A stretch of DNA of 64,000 nt from an uncultured Prevotellaceae bacterium (lineage in GTDB: Bacteria; Bacteroidota; Bacteroidia; Bacteroidales; Bacteroidaceae). How positions within the stretch are numbered: position 1 is the first letter of the stretch; the number at the start of each line of letters is the position of its first letter. The DNA lies in contig CADASP010000002.1 in NCBI GenBank assembly GCA_902790625.1, forward strand, positions 1 through 64,000, in the 5' to 3' direction. The notes under the pieces are model-generated. The model saw only the letters and a list, made by a program, of their open reading frames with translations. It was not told the origin of the DNA and searched no databases. Made by a program: the position numbers and the translations under genes. Below, piece after piece: positions 41,138 through 49,983 of this stretch.

Positions 41138-41779
41138 ATGATGAGAAAAATCTTATTTGCGCTCTTGGCAGTCCTGGCCTTCGCCGGCTGCAGCAGCGAC
41201 CCCGTGTTACGCGGCATGACCACCCAGCAGAAAGAGAGCTATGCCAAGGCCATCGCGGGCGAATATGCAGGAACCTACATCATCATCTATGGTGATGGAG
41301 CTGGCGGCATGAAGACCGTGAAGATAGCGAACTCGCAGATGAGCGTCACCGACCTGACGCTGCACTCGGTCTGTTTCCGCCGTTTCCCCGTGGGCCAGCT
41401 CTCGCACGTGGTGATGGATGGTGCGCTGGCCGAGGCGCTGGCGGGTGCAGCTGATGTGGACTTCATGGCCGACTATCGCTTCTACGACCTGCAGGACAAT
41501 GGCGACGTGAACTGGGGCTTCGAGCCAGTGGCCATTCCGCTGACGCTCCATTACGGTGGTGCCGACCACCACCTGATGCTGAAGCTGAGTTCCAGCAACT
41601 ACTTCCAGCTGCAAAAGGCGAGCATAGATGCGGGCCAGCCGTTTGCCGAACGAGGTGTCTTCCAGTTTGCCGTCGTGGGCATCTACGAGGGCGACACGCT
41701 GCTGCAGGAATTCGACGGCGTTTGGCAGGACACCCAGCGCGAGTTCCTCGTCTACTTCCAGCTCGACAAGGAACAATAG
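41138..41779 (+). CDS. Lipoprotein, possibly DUF4840
   Basis: 213 residues with a lipoprotein signal (MMRKILFALLAVLAFAGC, lipobox FAGC). The mature part begins MTTQQKESYAKAIAGEYAGT (a few residues after the Cys) and is beta-rich (YIIIYGDG, IPLTLHYGG, FAVVGIYEGD). It resembles Bacteroidota lipoproteins of the DUF4840 type, but I am not certain. It probably sits at the inner face of the outer membrane or on the surface. No promoter of the GTCTAA type precedes it. The 280 bases upstream hold repeated CACCAAACTGGGA and ATTCGGGCGG units. Confidence 0.7.
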   Translation: MMRKILFALLAVLAFAGCSSDPVLRGMTTQQKESYAKAIAGEYAGTYIIIYGDGAGGMKTVKIANSQMSVTDLTLHSVCFRRFPVGQLSHVVMDGALAEALAGAADVDFMADYRFYDLQDNGDVNWGFEPVAIPLTLHYGGADHHLMLKLSSSNYFQLQKASIDAGQPFAERGVFQFAVVGIYEGDTLLQEFDGVWQDTQREFLVYFQLDKEQ

Positions 41780-41842
41780 AGACAACAGCGAAACTAAAGA
41801 CAACCGAAAACAACAGCACCTACTGAGTCTTACGTTTTCTAC

Positions 41843-41998
41843 AACAACGAATTTGACGAATTTAACGAATTATGAGATTGCGGATAATCATTTATCATGT
41901 ATAATCAGACTGTTTGAAGCGAAGAAGGCATGCCATTGTAAGACAATTATGAATCAATAAGCCGCATGAAATTCGTTTAATTCGTAAAATTCGTTGTT
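41843..41998. repeat. 156-bp element with tandem-repeat arms
   Basis: The left arm repeats ACGAATTT three times (41847-41871). The right arm repeats AATTCGT in reverse (41970-41996), the ends being AACAACGAAT and its complement. The centre includes GCGGATAATCAT, which also occurs near 59390 and 60056. No gene in 41780-42034. Confidence 0.75.
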
Positions 41999-42034
41999 AA
42001 AACGTTACGAAAGACAAAGCTTAGTGTCAAAGAA

Positions 42035-42121
42035 TCATACGGAGTTGTGTCTAATCTTTAGACAAACGGCCCGACGGGGGCATGAAAAGCTTGCGAGCAA
42101 CGAGAAATGAACGTAACTTTG
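42035..42121 (+). promoter_or_regulatory. Composite operator B plus promoter
   Basis: TCATAC (42035-42040), eight bases, GTCTAA-TCT-TTAGAC (42049-42063, perfect), exactly 50 bases, TAACTTTG (42114-42121). A TTG at 42091-42093 gives a 20-base spacer. It drives the DUF3836 gene. Confidence 0.85.
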
Positions 42122-42171
42122 CATTGTCAAAACAACAATTTATGTCAAACAACCATTAAAAAGTTACGATC

Positions 42172-42732
42172 ATGAAAAAGTTATTCGTTTGCTCAATGAT
42201 GTGCCTGATGGCCATGGCCTCCGAGGCACAAGTTATCACCTCTGCCACCGTCAACAAGGTGTACGAGGAAGTGTCTGCCGACGCCAGCAATGGGTTTGTC
42301 TACAACGCGGAGTATGACGACAACGGCTGCATCATCGCTCAGGATGTATATAGAAATGTGCCCTGTGGCAAAAGCGACCTCAACCTGATTCCCACCCTGC
42401 GCTACCACTATGCTTACCATGCCGATGGCACGCTGGCCAGTCGCACCAAGTTCGAATGGCGCGGAGGGAAATGGCAGTGCTACGGGAAGCTGGACTATAC
42501 GCTCAGCGACGGACGCTACACCGTGGAGTACAGCCGTTGGAACCGCAAGAAATCGGACTTCGACCTCCCCTGCGGGCAGATGACCTACACGCTGCTGGCC
42601 AACGACGAAGTGACCAGCGTGACCTGCTACTATCGGCATCACAAGAACAGCCCCTTAGAACTGGCTTGGACGACGACCGTGGAGCACCAGCCTGCCGACA
42701 TCGACTATTATCTGTCGCACCTCCTTCGGTAG
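42172..42732 (+). CDS. DUF3836-type secreted protein
   Basis: 186 residues with a signal peptide (MKKLFVCSMMCLMAMASEA, then Q). The repeated pattern NAEYDDNGCIIAQDVY, YAYHADGTLASRTKFEW, KLDYTLSDGRYTVEYSRW is a YD-like series of beta-hairpins and matches the DUF3836 family of Bacteroidota secreted proteins, whose function is unknown. It has its own promoter with operator B and lies directly between two permease genes under the same operator type, so it is probably produced together with the efflux machine, for example as an envelope-stress effector. That role is inference. Confidence 0.82.
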   Translation: MKKLFVCSMMCLMAMASEAQVITSATVNKVYEEVSADASNGFVYNAEYDDNGCIIAQDVYRNVPCGKSDLNLIPTLRYHYAYHADGTLASRTKFEWRGGKWQCYGKLDYTLSDGRYTVEYSRWNRKKSDFDLPCGQMTYTLLANDEVTSVTCYYRHHKNSPLELAWTTTVEHQPADIDYYLSHLLR

Positions 42733-42752
42733 AGCGGCACAGTGTAAAAGAA

Positions 42753-42839
42753 TCATACGCTGAGCTGTCAAATAATTAGACAATCTGCTTCCGCCAAGGC
42801 CACAAACCTTGGCGGATTCGTTTTATTGAGGTAACTTTG
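42753..42839 (+). promoter_or_regulatory. Composite operator C plus promoter
   Basis: TCATAC (42753-42758), eight bases, GTCAAA-TAA-TTAGAC (42767-42781, one change), exactly 50 bases, TAACTTTG (42832-42839). TTG at 42809-42811. Between operator and promoter, TCCGCCAAGG and its complement CCTTGGCGGA form a perfect 10-bp hairpin overlapping the TTG. Confidence 0.82.
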
Positions 42840-42861
42840 CAACACGAAACAAAGAAAATGT

Positions 42862-45225
42862 ATGAAGAGCTATTTCAGATTCCTGTCGCGCAACAAGCTA
42901 TACACCTTAATAAATATAGCAGGACTGGTGGTGTCGCTGATGTTCGTCATCCTCATGGGCGACTACACCTGGCGCCAATACAGCATCGACAGTTGGCACA
43001 AGAATGCCGAGCGAATCTACCTGTTGGGCAATGAAACCAATTTCTTTATGTGGCCACAGGCTGCTGACGACATCAAGGCGATATGTCCAGAGGTGGAACA
43101 GACTTGTGGGGTGATGAGTCAAAGTGGAAAGATAAAGCATGGACATCTCGTTGTGGATGAAGGCACTGAGAAAAGCACCATCATGCTGGCAGACTCTACT
43201 TTCTTCAACTTCTTCGACTTTGAACTCACTCAGGGCAATAGACACTTTGCACTTGACAAACCCGATAAATGTGTCATAACGGAACAATTGGCAAAGAGAT
43301 TGTTTGGCGATAAAGACCCCATCGGTGAATCTATTCAGATAACAGGTGAACGTCATGTATTTATCGGACATGAAGACCCCTACGACAGTACGTTGGTTTA
43401 TACTGTCAGTGCCGTTGCGAAGGACTTCGACCACACCGTGCTTCCCAACGAGACGCAGATTATTGCCAGCATGGAACGCTACCCGCAGGTCATGGGCTAC
43501 AAACTGGAGAACTATACGTCGGCATGGGGCGCTAATGGTTGCAGCAAGTTGTTCTTGATGCTACATCGCGGCACTACTCTGGAAGGAAAGAAGCAAGCCA
43601 TCAGCGGTTATCTGGCAAAGAACTATTCTGGGATGTGGTCGGATAAGAATCTGAGCATCACTCCGCTGAGAGACATCATGTTTGCCACGCAGAATAACGG
43701 CACAGGCTTACAGAAAGGCGACAAGACGCGGCTCAGCATCCTGTTGGCAGCAGTACTGGCCATCCTGTTCTTTGCCGTGAGCAACTACATCAACCTGACA
43801 GTGGCCAACACAGGCTTCCGTGCCAAGGAGATGGCCACGCGAAAGCTCTTTGGCAGCAGTCAGCATGAGATTTCGCTGAAGCTGATTATCGAATCCACAC
43901 TGATGGTTGCCTTTTCGTTTGTTTGCGGCCTGGTGCTGGCCATTGGAGTTCAAGACGAGGCCGTCAGTCTGTTTAAAGGAAAGATTGCCCTGCTGGATGA
44001 CATAAGCTTAGGCACTATTAGCGTCAGTCTCGGTTTTATACTGCTGGTGGGTTTTATATCGGGCATTATGCCTTCGCTACAGATTGCCCGCTATCAGCCC
44101 ATTGACATTGTGAAAGGCAATTTCCGCTACCGCTCCAAGATGGTGCTTGGCAAACTGTTCATTATCCTGCAGAATGTCATCACCGTAGTGATGCTCACTT
44201 CTGCCCTCGTCATCTGGTTGCAGTTGAATCATCTCATCCATGCACCACTGGGTTATAACACAGAGAATCTTTTTGTCATAAATGCCCCAAATGAGAAGTA
44301 TCAGACGGTGAGAAATCTTCTCGAAAAGATGCCATTTGTAGAGAAGATAGGCTTGTTTCAACAGACCGCATTGGCAAGCGGCAGCTGTAGTATGCGCATG
44401 GTTAAGCGCGATGACAAACACGTCATCATATTCCAGACGGAACTCGACAAGACTGCTTTCGACCTTTATGGTCTGAAGATAAAGAAGGACTATGGTAAGG
44501 CCAGCGACGGCTACTATCTGACTGAGGAGGCCATGCGCCAGATGGAATATACCGACAGTACACGTGAAATATGTTGGGGCGGCGACAGCAAGAATCCCAT
44601 CACGGGCATACTCTATGACATACATCGTACCAACGTTCTTCAGGGTGCTGAACCTTTCGCCTTCAAGTTGTGCGAGACGTTTGACTATCCTTCATTCTTA
44701 GTTAAGACCAATGGCGACAAACATGCCAAGACGACTTTCATGGCAATGCTCAAAGAGCAAGGTGTGCCTGATGCTGATATGGAGTGGTATGTACAAAAGT
44801 TGGAGGAGAACATCGCCGAGACCTTCGAGGAGCAGCAGAACACGCTGGATATCATCTCGCTCTTTACCCTCATAGCCATCGTCATCTCCGTGCTGGGCTA
44901 TCTTGGCATGTCGATTTTCTTTATCCGTCAGCGCAAGAAGGAGATAGCCATCCGCAAGGTGATGGGGTCTACATCGGGCGAGGTGCTGGTGCTGATGCTC
45001 CGCACATTCTCCATCCCCATGCTGGTGTCGTTTGTCATCGCCGTGCCCATCTCTTGGTATATTATGACCGACTGGCTCAGCAACTTCAGTTACCGCATCG
45101 CGCTCAGCCCCTGGATATTCGCTGCTGCTGGGTTTACCTGCTTCATCATTTCCCTGCTCACCGTCATCATCCAGAGCTGGCGCGCTGCTTCTGAGAATCC
45201 CGTCAACAATATTAAGACTGAATAG
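42862..45225 (+). CDS. FtsX/MacB-type ABC permease 2
   Basis: 787 residues with the same layout as permease 1: an early helix (LINIAGLVVSLMFVILMG), a periplasmic domain, four central helices (LSILLAAVLAILFFAVSNYI onwards), a second periplasmic domain, then three helices ending SWRAASENPVNNIKTE. The signature RKKEIAIRKVMGSTSGEVL lies near residue 695. There is no ATPase domain. The ATG at 42862 is preferred to one four bases earlier in another frame. It is headed by operator C and closed by a hairpin terminator, so it is a single-gene transcript. Confidence 0.93.
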   Translation: MKSYFRFLSRNKLYTLINIAGLVVSLMFVILMGDYTWRQYSIDSWHKNAERIYLLGNETNFFMWPQAADDIKAICPEVEQTCGVMSQSGKIKHGHLVVDEGTEKSTIMLADSTFFNFFDFELTQGNRHFALDKPDKCVITEQLAKRLFGDKDPIGESIQITGERHVFIGHEDPYDSTLVYTVSAVAKDFDHTVLPNETQIIASMERYPQVMGYKLENYTSAWGANGCSKLFLMLHRGTTLEGKKQAISGYLAKNYSGMWSDKNLSITPLRDIMFATQNNGTGLQKGDKTRLSILLAAVLAILFFAVSNYINLTVANTGFRAKEMATRKLFGSSQHEISLKLIIESTLMVAFSFVCGLVLAIGVQDEAVSLFKGKIALLDDISLGTISVSLGFILLVGFISGIMPSLQIARYQPIDIVKGNFRYRSKMVLGKLFIILQNVITVVMLTSALVIWLQLNHLIHAPLGYNTENLFVINAPNEKYQTVRNLLEKMPFVEKIGLFQQTALASGSCSMRMVKRDDKHVIIFQTELDKTAFDLYGLKIKKDYGKASDGYYLTEEAMRQMEYTDSTREICWGGDSKNPITGILYDIHRTNVLQGAEPFAFKLCETFDYPSFLVKTNGDKHAKTTFMAMLKEQGVPDADMEWYVQKLEENIAETFEEQQNTLDIISLFTLIAIVISVLGYLGMSIFFIRQRKKEIAIRKVMGSTSGEVLVLMLRTFSIPMLVSFVIAVPISWYIMTDWLSNFSYRIALSPWIFAAAGFTCFIISLLTVIIQSWRAASENPVNNIKTE

Positions 45226-45297
45226 AATTTGGGCGAAATCAATTTGGGTGAAATCAATCCCCCCAAAGGGCAGATTTCGCCTAAATTATTTGTTTGT
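45226..45297 (+). terminator. Terminator of permease 2
   Basis: AATTTGGGCGAAATC (45226-45240) pairs with 45273-45287 with one mismatch; a loop of 32 bases and a T-rich run follow. A shorter internal copy of the left arm (AATTTGGGTGAAATC, 45241-45255) could pair instead. The -33 box of the next promoter begins inside the T-rich run. Confidence 0.65.
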
Positions 45298-45320
45298 TTC
45301 GATAGAATTGCATATCTTTG
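45290..45320 (+). promoter_or_regulatory. Promoter of the AAA ATPase gene
   Basis: TTG 45290-45292, a 20-base spacer, TATCTTTG 45313-45320. It begins within the terminator of permease 2. The leader to the ATG at 45436 is about 110 bases. Confidence 0.75.
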
Positions 45321-45435
45321 CACCGATTTTTGTTTATCGCGATTAACAAATCGCGCAAGAATGTGTTTACGCTGATTAACACTTTGGGGCAAAAAGTGTT
45401 TACTGGCTATAACAGAATAGTTAAAATGAGGTGAT

Positions 45436-46641
45436 ATGGAAAATCTATTTAGGCGTCATGATGCCTACCTTTCTACAGTCCCGATGGAGTATATTCGCGA
45501 CTACATGCAACAGGTAAACTGGGAGTCGCGACTAATTGTAATCCGCGGACCGAAAGGCGTGGGCAAGACAACGCTCATGCAGCAATACATCAAAAAGAAT
45601 TTTGCTGCTGGCGACCGTCATGTCCTCTATTGCTCTGCTGACACAAACTATTTTGTCGCCCATTCTTTACTTGATCTGGCAGACAGCTTTGTCAAGATGG
45701 GAGGCTTATGGCTTTTTGTTGACGAGGTGCACAAGTATCCTGGATGGAGTCGTGAGATTAAGGAAATCTATGATCTCTACCACGAACTACACATCGTTCT
45801 GAGCGGTTCGTCGCTCATCCAAATAAACGATGGCCAAGCCGACCTGTCGCGACGCATCATGATATACGACATGCCAGGATTGTCGCTGCGTGAATTTCTG
45901 CATCTCGATGTGGGTATTGATATCGAGCCCGTATCAATTCAGCATTTGTTGGATAATCCCACGGAGTTTTGCATGCAGGTTTTGTCCTTATGCCATCCCT
46001 TGGAGCATTTTGGTCGTTACCTGCAATTTGGGTATTATCCTTTCTATTTTGAACAAAAGCAGGAGTACTATGACAAGCTGGAAAACGCGATAAACTATAT
46101 CGTTGACGTGGAACTGACCAAATATCGAGGTTTGGATGTAGGCTATACACGGCAGGTCAAAGCCTTGCTCCATGTTATTTCACAAATGACACCATACGAG
46201 GTGGATATAGCCAAACTGTCGAAGGCCTCAGGAATCAGCAGGCTATCCACGCTTAAATATCTCAGCCACTTGGAAGAGGCTCACCTAATCAGGCGCTTGT
46301 TCACGAACTTGATGAATGTCACAGACTTGCAGAAGCCTGACAAGATTTATCTCGACAATACAAACCTGCTGTACACGCTCAGTCAGGAGAAGCCGGAGAT
46401 AGGGACTGTCCGCGAAACCTTCATTGCCAATCAGCTGACTTCAACAAGGCATACCGTTGAATATGCTGGGTACAAGAAAGGCGACTTCCGTGTTGATGGT
46501 GACATCGTTATTGAGGTAGGTGGACAGGACAAGGGATTCTGCCAGATTGCTGGACAGGATAAGGCATACGTGGCAGCCGATGACATAGAGTTTGCCTTCG
46601 AGCGGAAGATTCCCCTTTGGGCTTTCGGGTTCCTCTATTGA
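45436..46641 (+). CDS. AAA ATPase with DUF4143-like C-terminal domain
   Basis: 401 residues. The N-terminal ATPase has Walker A GPKGVGKTTL (residues ~37-46) and Walker B LWLFVDEVHKYP, as in the AAA_14 family. The segment IVLSGSSLIQI is a sensor-1-like strand. The C-terminal part contains a winged helix (YEVDIAKLSKASGISRLSTL) and a region like the PD-(D/E)XK-type end of DUF4143 proteins (GDFRVDGDIVIEVGGQDKG). These genes are widespread, often in variable regions; their role is unknown. It separates permeases 2 and 3 but lacks the operator box and has its own promoter, so it is likely an unrelated insertion. Confidence 0.88.
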   Translation: MENLFRRHDAYLSTVPMEYIRDYMQQVNWESRLIVIRGPKGVGKTTLMQQYIKKNFAAGDRHVLYCSADTNYFVAHSLLDLADSFVKMGGLWLFVDEVHKYPGWSREIKEIYDLYHELHIVLSGSSLIQINDGQADLSRRIMIYDMPGLSLREFLHLDVGIDIEPVSIQHLLDNPTEFCMQVLSLCHPLEHFGRYLQFGYYPFYFEQKQEYYDKLENAINYIVDVELTKYRGLDVGYTRQVKALLHVISQMTPYEVDIAKLSKASGISRLSTLKYLSHLEEAHLIRRLFTNLMNVTDLQKPDKIYLDNTNLLYTLSQEKPEIGTVRETFIANQLTSTRHTVEYAGYKKGDFRVDGDIVIEVGGQDKGFCQIAGQDKAYVAADDIEFAFERKIPLWAFGFLY

Positions 46642-46653
46642 ACTGTCAAATAA

Positions 46654-46740
46654 TCATACGCCGAGGTGTCTAATTATTAGACAATCTGCTTCCGTCAGGG
46701 CAGCAAGCCTTGGCGGATTCGCTTTTATGGCGTATCTTTG
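46654..46740 (+). promoter_or_regulatory. Composite operator D plus promoter
   Basis: TCATAC (46654-46659), eight bases, GTCTAA-TTA-TTAGAC (46668-46682, perfect), exactly 50 bases, TATCTTTG (46733-46740). TTG at 46710-46712. The region after the box closely matches that of operator C, including an imperfect hairpin. Confidence 0.85.
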
Positions 46741-46770
46741 CAAAAGAAATCATTAAGACCCAACAAGTTT

Positions 46771-49137
46771 ATGAACGTATTAAAATCGCTGAATCAGCGC
46801 GGCCAGCACAACTGGACGAAGATTGTGTGTCTGGCAGTAGGGCTGGCCACGGGTATCGTACTGATTGGCAAGGCTGGGTTCGAACAGTCGTGGGACAACT
46901 TCTTCCCAACGAGCGACCGCATCTATGTGGTCTATGAGGATGTTATCCGTAATGGCGAATACCTGCACTACTCACAGACACCTGGAGCTGTGGCGCCAGG
47001 GCTGAAGCGCTACTGTCCGCAGGTGGAGGCTGCCACGCGCTATACTGGGTTTGCGTGGGACATGCCTTTAGTGACTGACGACGACAAGCGGGTGCGCACT
47101 AACTTTAGCCTTGTGGACAGTTGCTTCTTCGATGTATTTCCCTTCCGTGTGCTGGCGGGTAATGCGAAGAAGGTGCTCAGCCAGGTGGAGTGCTGCATGA
47201 TTCCCCTTTCGCTGGCCGAGAAACTGGCGGGGACAGCCAATCCCCTCGAACTTGTCGGTAAGAAGGTGTTCTATAACAAGCGAGGCGGCTGGGCGCTCAC
47301 CATAGGCGGCATTTACGAGGATGTGCCCCTGAATTCGCGACTGCATGGCATGGAGGTGATGGTGTCGATGCCCACCATTACAGAACTGATTTATGACGGT
47401 CGAGACAACTGGGTGGGCAACGACCGCTATATGGCCTACGTCCGTCTGGCCGAGGGCATCACGCCCGATGACCTGAAGCCTCAAATAGAGAAGATGCTGC
47501 GCGAAAACATGCCTGAGGAGGAGCTGAAAAAAGCCGGTGTGGACCTCGGTTTCTCCGTGGGTCCGCTGCGCGATTACCATAAGAACGACGAGGGCACACG
47601 CCGCATGACGTGGATTCTCTCGCTGCTGGCCGCCGTGCTCATTGGCTGTGCCGTGCTCAATTATCTCCTGCTCGTCATTGGCGGCATCAGCCGCAGGGCG
47701 CGCGAGATGGCTGTTCATAAATGCTACGGTGCGGAGGCGCGCCATATATATCATAAGGTGGTGTCCGAGAGCACAGTCCATCTGCTGCTGTCGGTAGCTT
47801 TGGCGGCCCTGTTGCTGCTCATGGCCAAGGACACGGTAGAGGAGCTGGTGGGTGCTCCGTTGGCGGTGCTGCTGACCACGGGCAGCAACGTGTGGGTGAT
47901 TGTCACAACGTGCATCGTCGTACTGCTTGTCACGGGTCTGGTGCCGGGCTACATCTATACCCATGTGCCTGTGGCGGCTGCGTTCAAGCACTACAGACAG
48001 AGCTACCGCCTGTGGAAACTGCTGTTGCTCGGCCTGCAGTTTGCATCGGTCACGTTCCTCATCGTGCTCCTGATGGTGGTAGGCCGGCAGTATCGGATGA
48101 TGGTCAACGACAATCCCGGCTACGACTACTCCACGCTTGGCTCGGTGCTGAAAGACGGCGTAAGCAGTGAGCAATGCCAGTTGGCGATGGAGGAGTTGCG
48201 CAAACTGTCGTGCGTGAAGGGTGTCACGATGGCGTATGCCAACCTGACGGAGCACCAAAGCGGCGACAACATCTATCTGCCTGGCAGCGAGCGAGAGAAT
48301 ATGAACATCGCAGACCTCTTCTACGTTGGCGACGGCTATTTCGACGTGATGGGCATCCCCATCGTCTCGGGACGTACATTTACAGAACAGACCGACACGC
48401 TGCGCGAGGTGATGGTGAGCCGACAGTTTGAAGAGCGCATGAAGCAGATAGCCGGTTGGGACCGCGCCGTGGGCAAGCAGATTATCTGCACCTCGTTCGA
48501 AGGCCCTTACACCATCATCGGCGTGTATGAGGACACCCGCATTGGCAGCATCACCAGTCCTGACACCCGCCCCAGCTTATGCTACTACAGTCGAAAGCCT
48601 GAACAGATGCATTATATCCTGATTCGCTTCCAAACGATGAACGGTCTGGAAACTGCCAATAAGTTGGTGAAGGAACTGATGACCGACAATCCAGACATCG
48701 CCATCATGCCCTATAGCCAGATGGTGACAGAGCTCTATACCGACGCCCACCGCTTCCGTACGACGGTGATGATAGGCGGACTGGTAGCCCTGCTGATAGC
48801 CCTCATCGGACTAATCGGCTATCTGGCAGGCGAGATAGGCCGTCGGCAGAAAGAGATTGCCATCCGTAAAGTGAACGGCGCAAAGATAGCAGATGTACTC
48901 AGGCTGTTCCAGACCGATATCCTAAGAGTAGCCTTGCCTGCCGTCGTGATTGGCGCTGTGGGGGCTTGGTATGTCGCCCGCCTGTGGTTAGAGCAGTTCA
49001 GCGAGAAGACCACGTTGTCGCCGATCATCTTTATTGGCGGTGCAGCGGTGGTGATTGCCGTCATCCTCTGCGTGGTTTGTCTGGGCTGCTATCGCGTGGC
49101 CAGCAGCAATCCTGTCGATTATTTAAAGAACGAATAG
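46771..49137 (+). CDS. FtsX/MacB-type ABC permease 3
   Basis: 788 residues. It has the early helix region KIVCLAVGLATGIVLIGKAG, a periplasmic domain, a four-helix block starting WILSLLAAVLIGCAVLNYLL, a second periplasmic domain and three C-terminal helices with RRQKEIAIRKVNGAKIADVL. It ends YRVASSNPVDYLKNE. The ATG at 46771 follows the -7 box by 30 bases; an upstream CTT- or TTG-type start at 46738 would lie inside the promoter. Downstream, after a repeat of about 150 bases, comes the ABC ATPase gene in the same direction, so the two are probably one transcript under operator D. Confidence 0.93.
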   Translation: MNVLKSLNQRGQHNWTKIVCLAVGLATGIVLIGKAGFEQSWDNFFPTSDRIYVVYEDVIRNGEYLHYSQTPGAVAPGLKRYCPQVEAATRYTGFAWDMPLVTDDDKRVRTNFSLVDSCFFDVFPFRVLAGNAKKVLSQVECCMIPLSLAEKLAGTANPLELVGKKVFYNKRGGWALTIGGIYEDVPLNSRLHGMEVMVSMPTITELIYDGRDNWVGNDRYMAYVRLAEGITPDDLKPQIEKMLRENMPEEELKKAGVDLGFSVGPLRDYHKNDEGTRRMTWILSLLAAVLIGCAVLNYLLLVIGGISRRAREMAVHKCYGAEARHIYHKVVSESTVHLLLSVALAALLLLMAKDTVEELVGAPLAVLLTTGSNVWVIVTTCIVVLLVTGLVPGYIYTHVPVAAAFKHYRQSYRLWKLLLLGLQFASVTFLIVLLMVVGRQYRMMVNDNPGYDYSTLGSVLKDGVSSEQCQLAMEELRKLSCVKGVTMAYANLTEHQSGDNIYLPGSERENMNIADLFYVGDGYFDVMGIPIVSGRTFTEQTDTLREVMVSRQFEERMKQIAGWDRAVGKQIICTSFEGPYTIIGVYEDTRIGSITSPDTRPSLCYYSRKPEQMHYILIRFQTMNGLETANKLVKELMTDNPDIAIMPYSQMVTELYTDAHRFRTTVMIGGLVALLIALIGLIGYLAGEIGRRQKEIAIRKVNGAKIADVLRLFQTDILRVALPAVVIGAVGAWYVARLWLEQFSEKTTLSPIIFIGGAAVVIAVILCVVCLGCYRVASSNPVDYLKNE

Positions 49138-49288
49138 AAGACCCTCCCCCAGCCCCTCCCTAAAGGGCGGGGAGTAGTTACCTGGCTAAACAGAAAATTA
49201 ATATAAACATTTAGAAGAATGACCCTATAAGCCTACCAGTAAAACTATTCACTCCCCTCCATACAAGGAGGGGCTGGGGGTGGGTCTT
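49138..49288. repeat. GC-rich palindromic element between permease and ATPase genes
   Basis: GACCCTCCCCCAGCCCCTCC at the left end and GGAGGGGCTGGGGGTGGGTC (49267-49286) at the right are inverted copies. Each half carries a smaller hairpin (CCCTCCCTAAAGGGCGGGG; CTCCCCTCCATACAAGGAGGGG). It belongs to the same sequence family as 29801-29860. Confidence 0.85.
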
Positions 49289-49294
49289 TAGATT

Positions 49295-49969
49295 ATGATT
49301 AAGTTAGAAAACATTCAGAAGGTGTTCCGCACGGAAGAGGTGGAGACCGTGGCATTGGGCGGCGTGTCGCTCGAAGTGAAGAAAGGTGAGTTTGTGGCCA
49401 TCATGGGGCCTTCGGGCTGTGGCAAGTCTACCTTATTAAATATATTGGGCTTGCTCGACAACCCCACCAGCGGCCGATATTGGCTCGACGGCGAGGATGT
49501 GGGTCAGCTGAAGGAGAGCCAGCGCACAAAGGTGCGCAAAGGACAGATAGGCTTTGTGTTCCAGAGCTTCAACCTGATTGACGAGTTGAACGTAGAGGAG
49601 AATGTTGAGTTACCATTAACATATCTGGGCGTTCCCAAGAAGGAGCGCAAGACGAGGGTTGAAGAGGTGCTGCGCCGGATGGCCATCAGCCACCGCGCTC
49701 ACCACTTCCCCCAGCAGCTCTCGGGCGGTCAGCAGCAGCGCGTGGCCATTGCCCGTGCCGTGGTGATGAACCCCAAGCTGATCCTCGCCGACGAGCCTAC
49801 CGGCAACCTCGACTCGAAGAATGGCTTGGAGGTGATGCAACTGCTCACGCAGCTGAACCAGGAGGGCACCACCGTGCTGATGGTGACTCACTCAGAGCGT
49901 GATGCCGGCTACGCCCAGCGAATCATCAATCTGCTCGACGGTCAGGTGGTTCCCGAGGTCAGTCTTTGA
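49295..49969 (+). CDS. ABC transporter ATP-binding protein (MacB/LolD type)
   Basis: 224 residues, a complete nucleotide-binding domain: Walker A MGPSGCGKSTLLN, Q-loop VFQSFNLIDELNV, signature LSGGQQQRVAIARA, Walker B LILADEPTGNLDS and switch His in MVTHSERDA. The VFQSFNLI and EPTGNLDS forms are typical of ATPases that serve FtsX/MacB-like permeases. It would energise one or more of the three permeases encoded upstream, none of which has an ATPase domain of its own. It is the only such gene in the window. It converges on the AAA-ATPase-like gene at 49984 with a 14-base gap. Confidence 0.95.
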   Translation: MIKLENIQKVFRTEEVETVALGGVSLEVKKGEFVAIMGPSGCGKSTLLNILGLLDNPTSGRYWLDGEDVGQLKESQRTKVRKGQIGFVFQSFNLIDELNVEENVELPLTYLGVPKKERKTRVEEVLRRMAISHRAHHFPQQLSGGQQQRVAIARAVVMNPKLILADEPTGNLDSKNGLEVMQLLTQLNQEGTTVLMVTHSERDAGYAQRIINLLDGQVVPEVSL

Positions 49970-49983
49970 AGTCAAGCGTCAGC

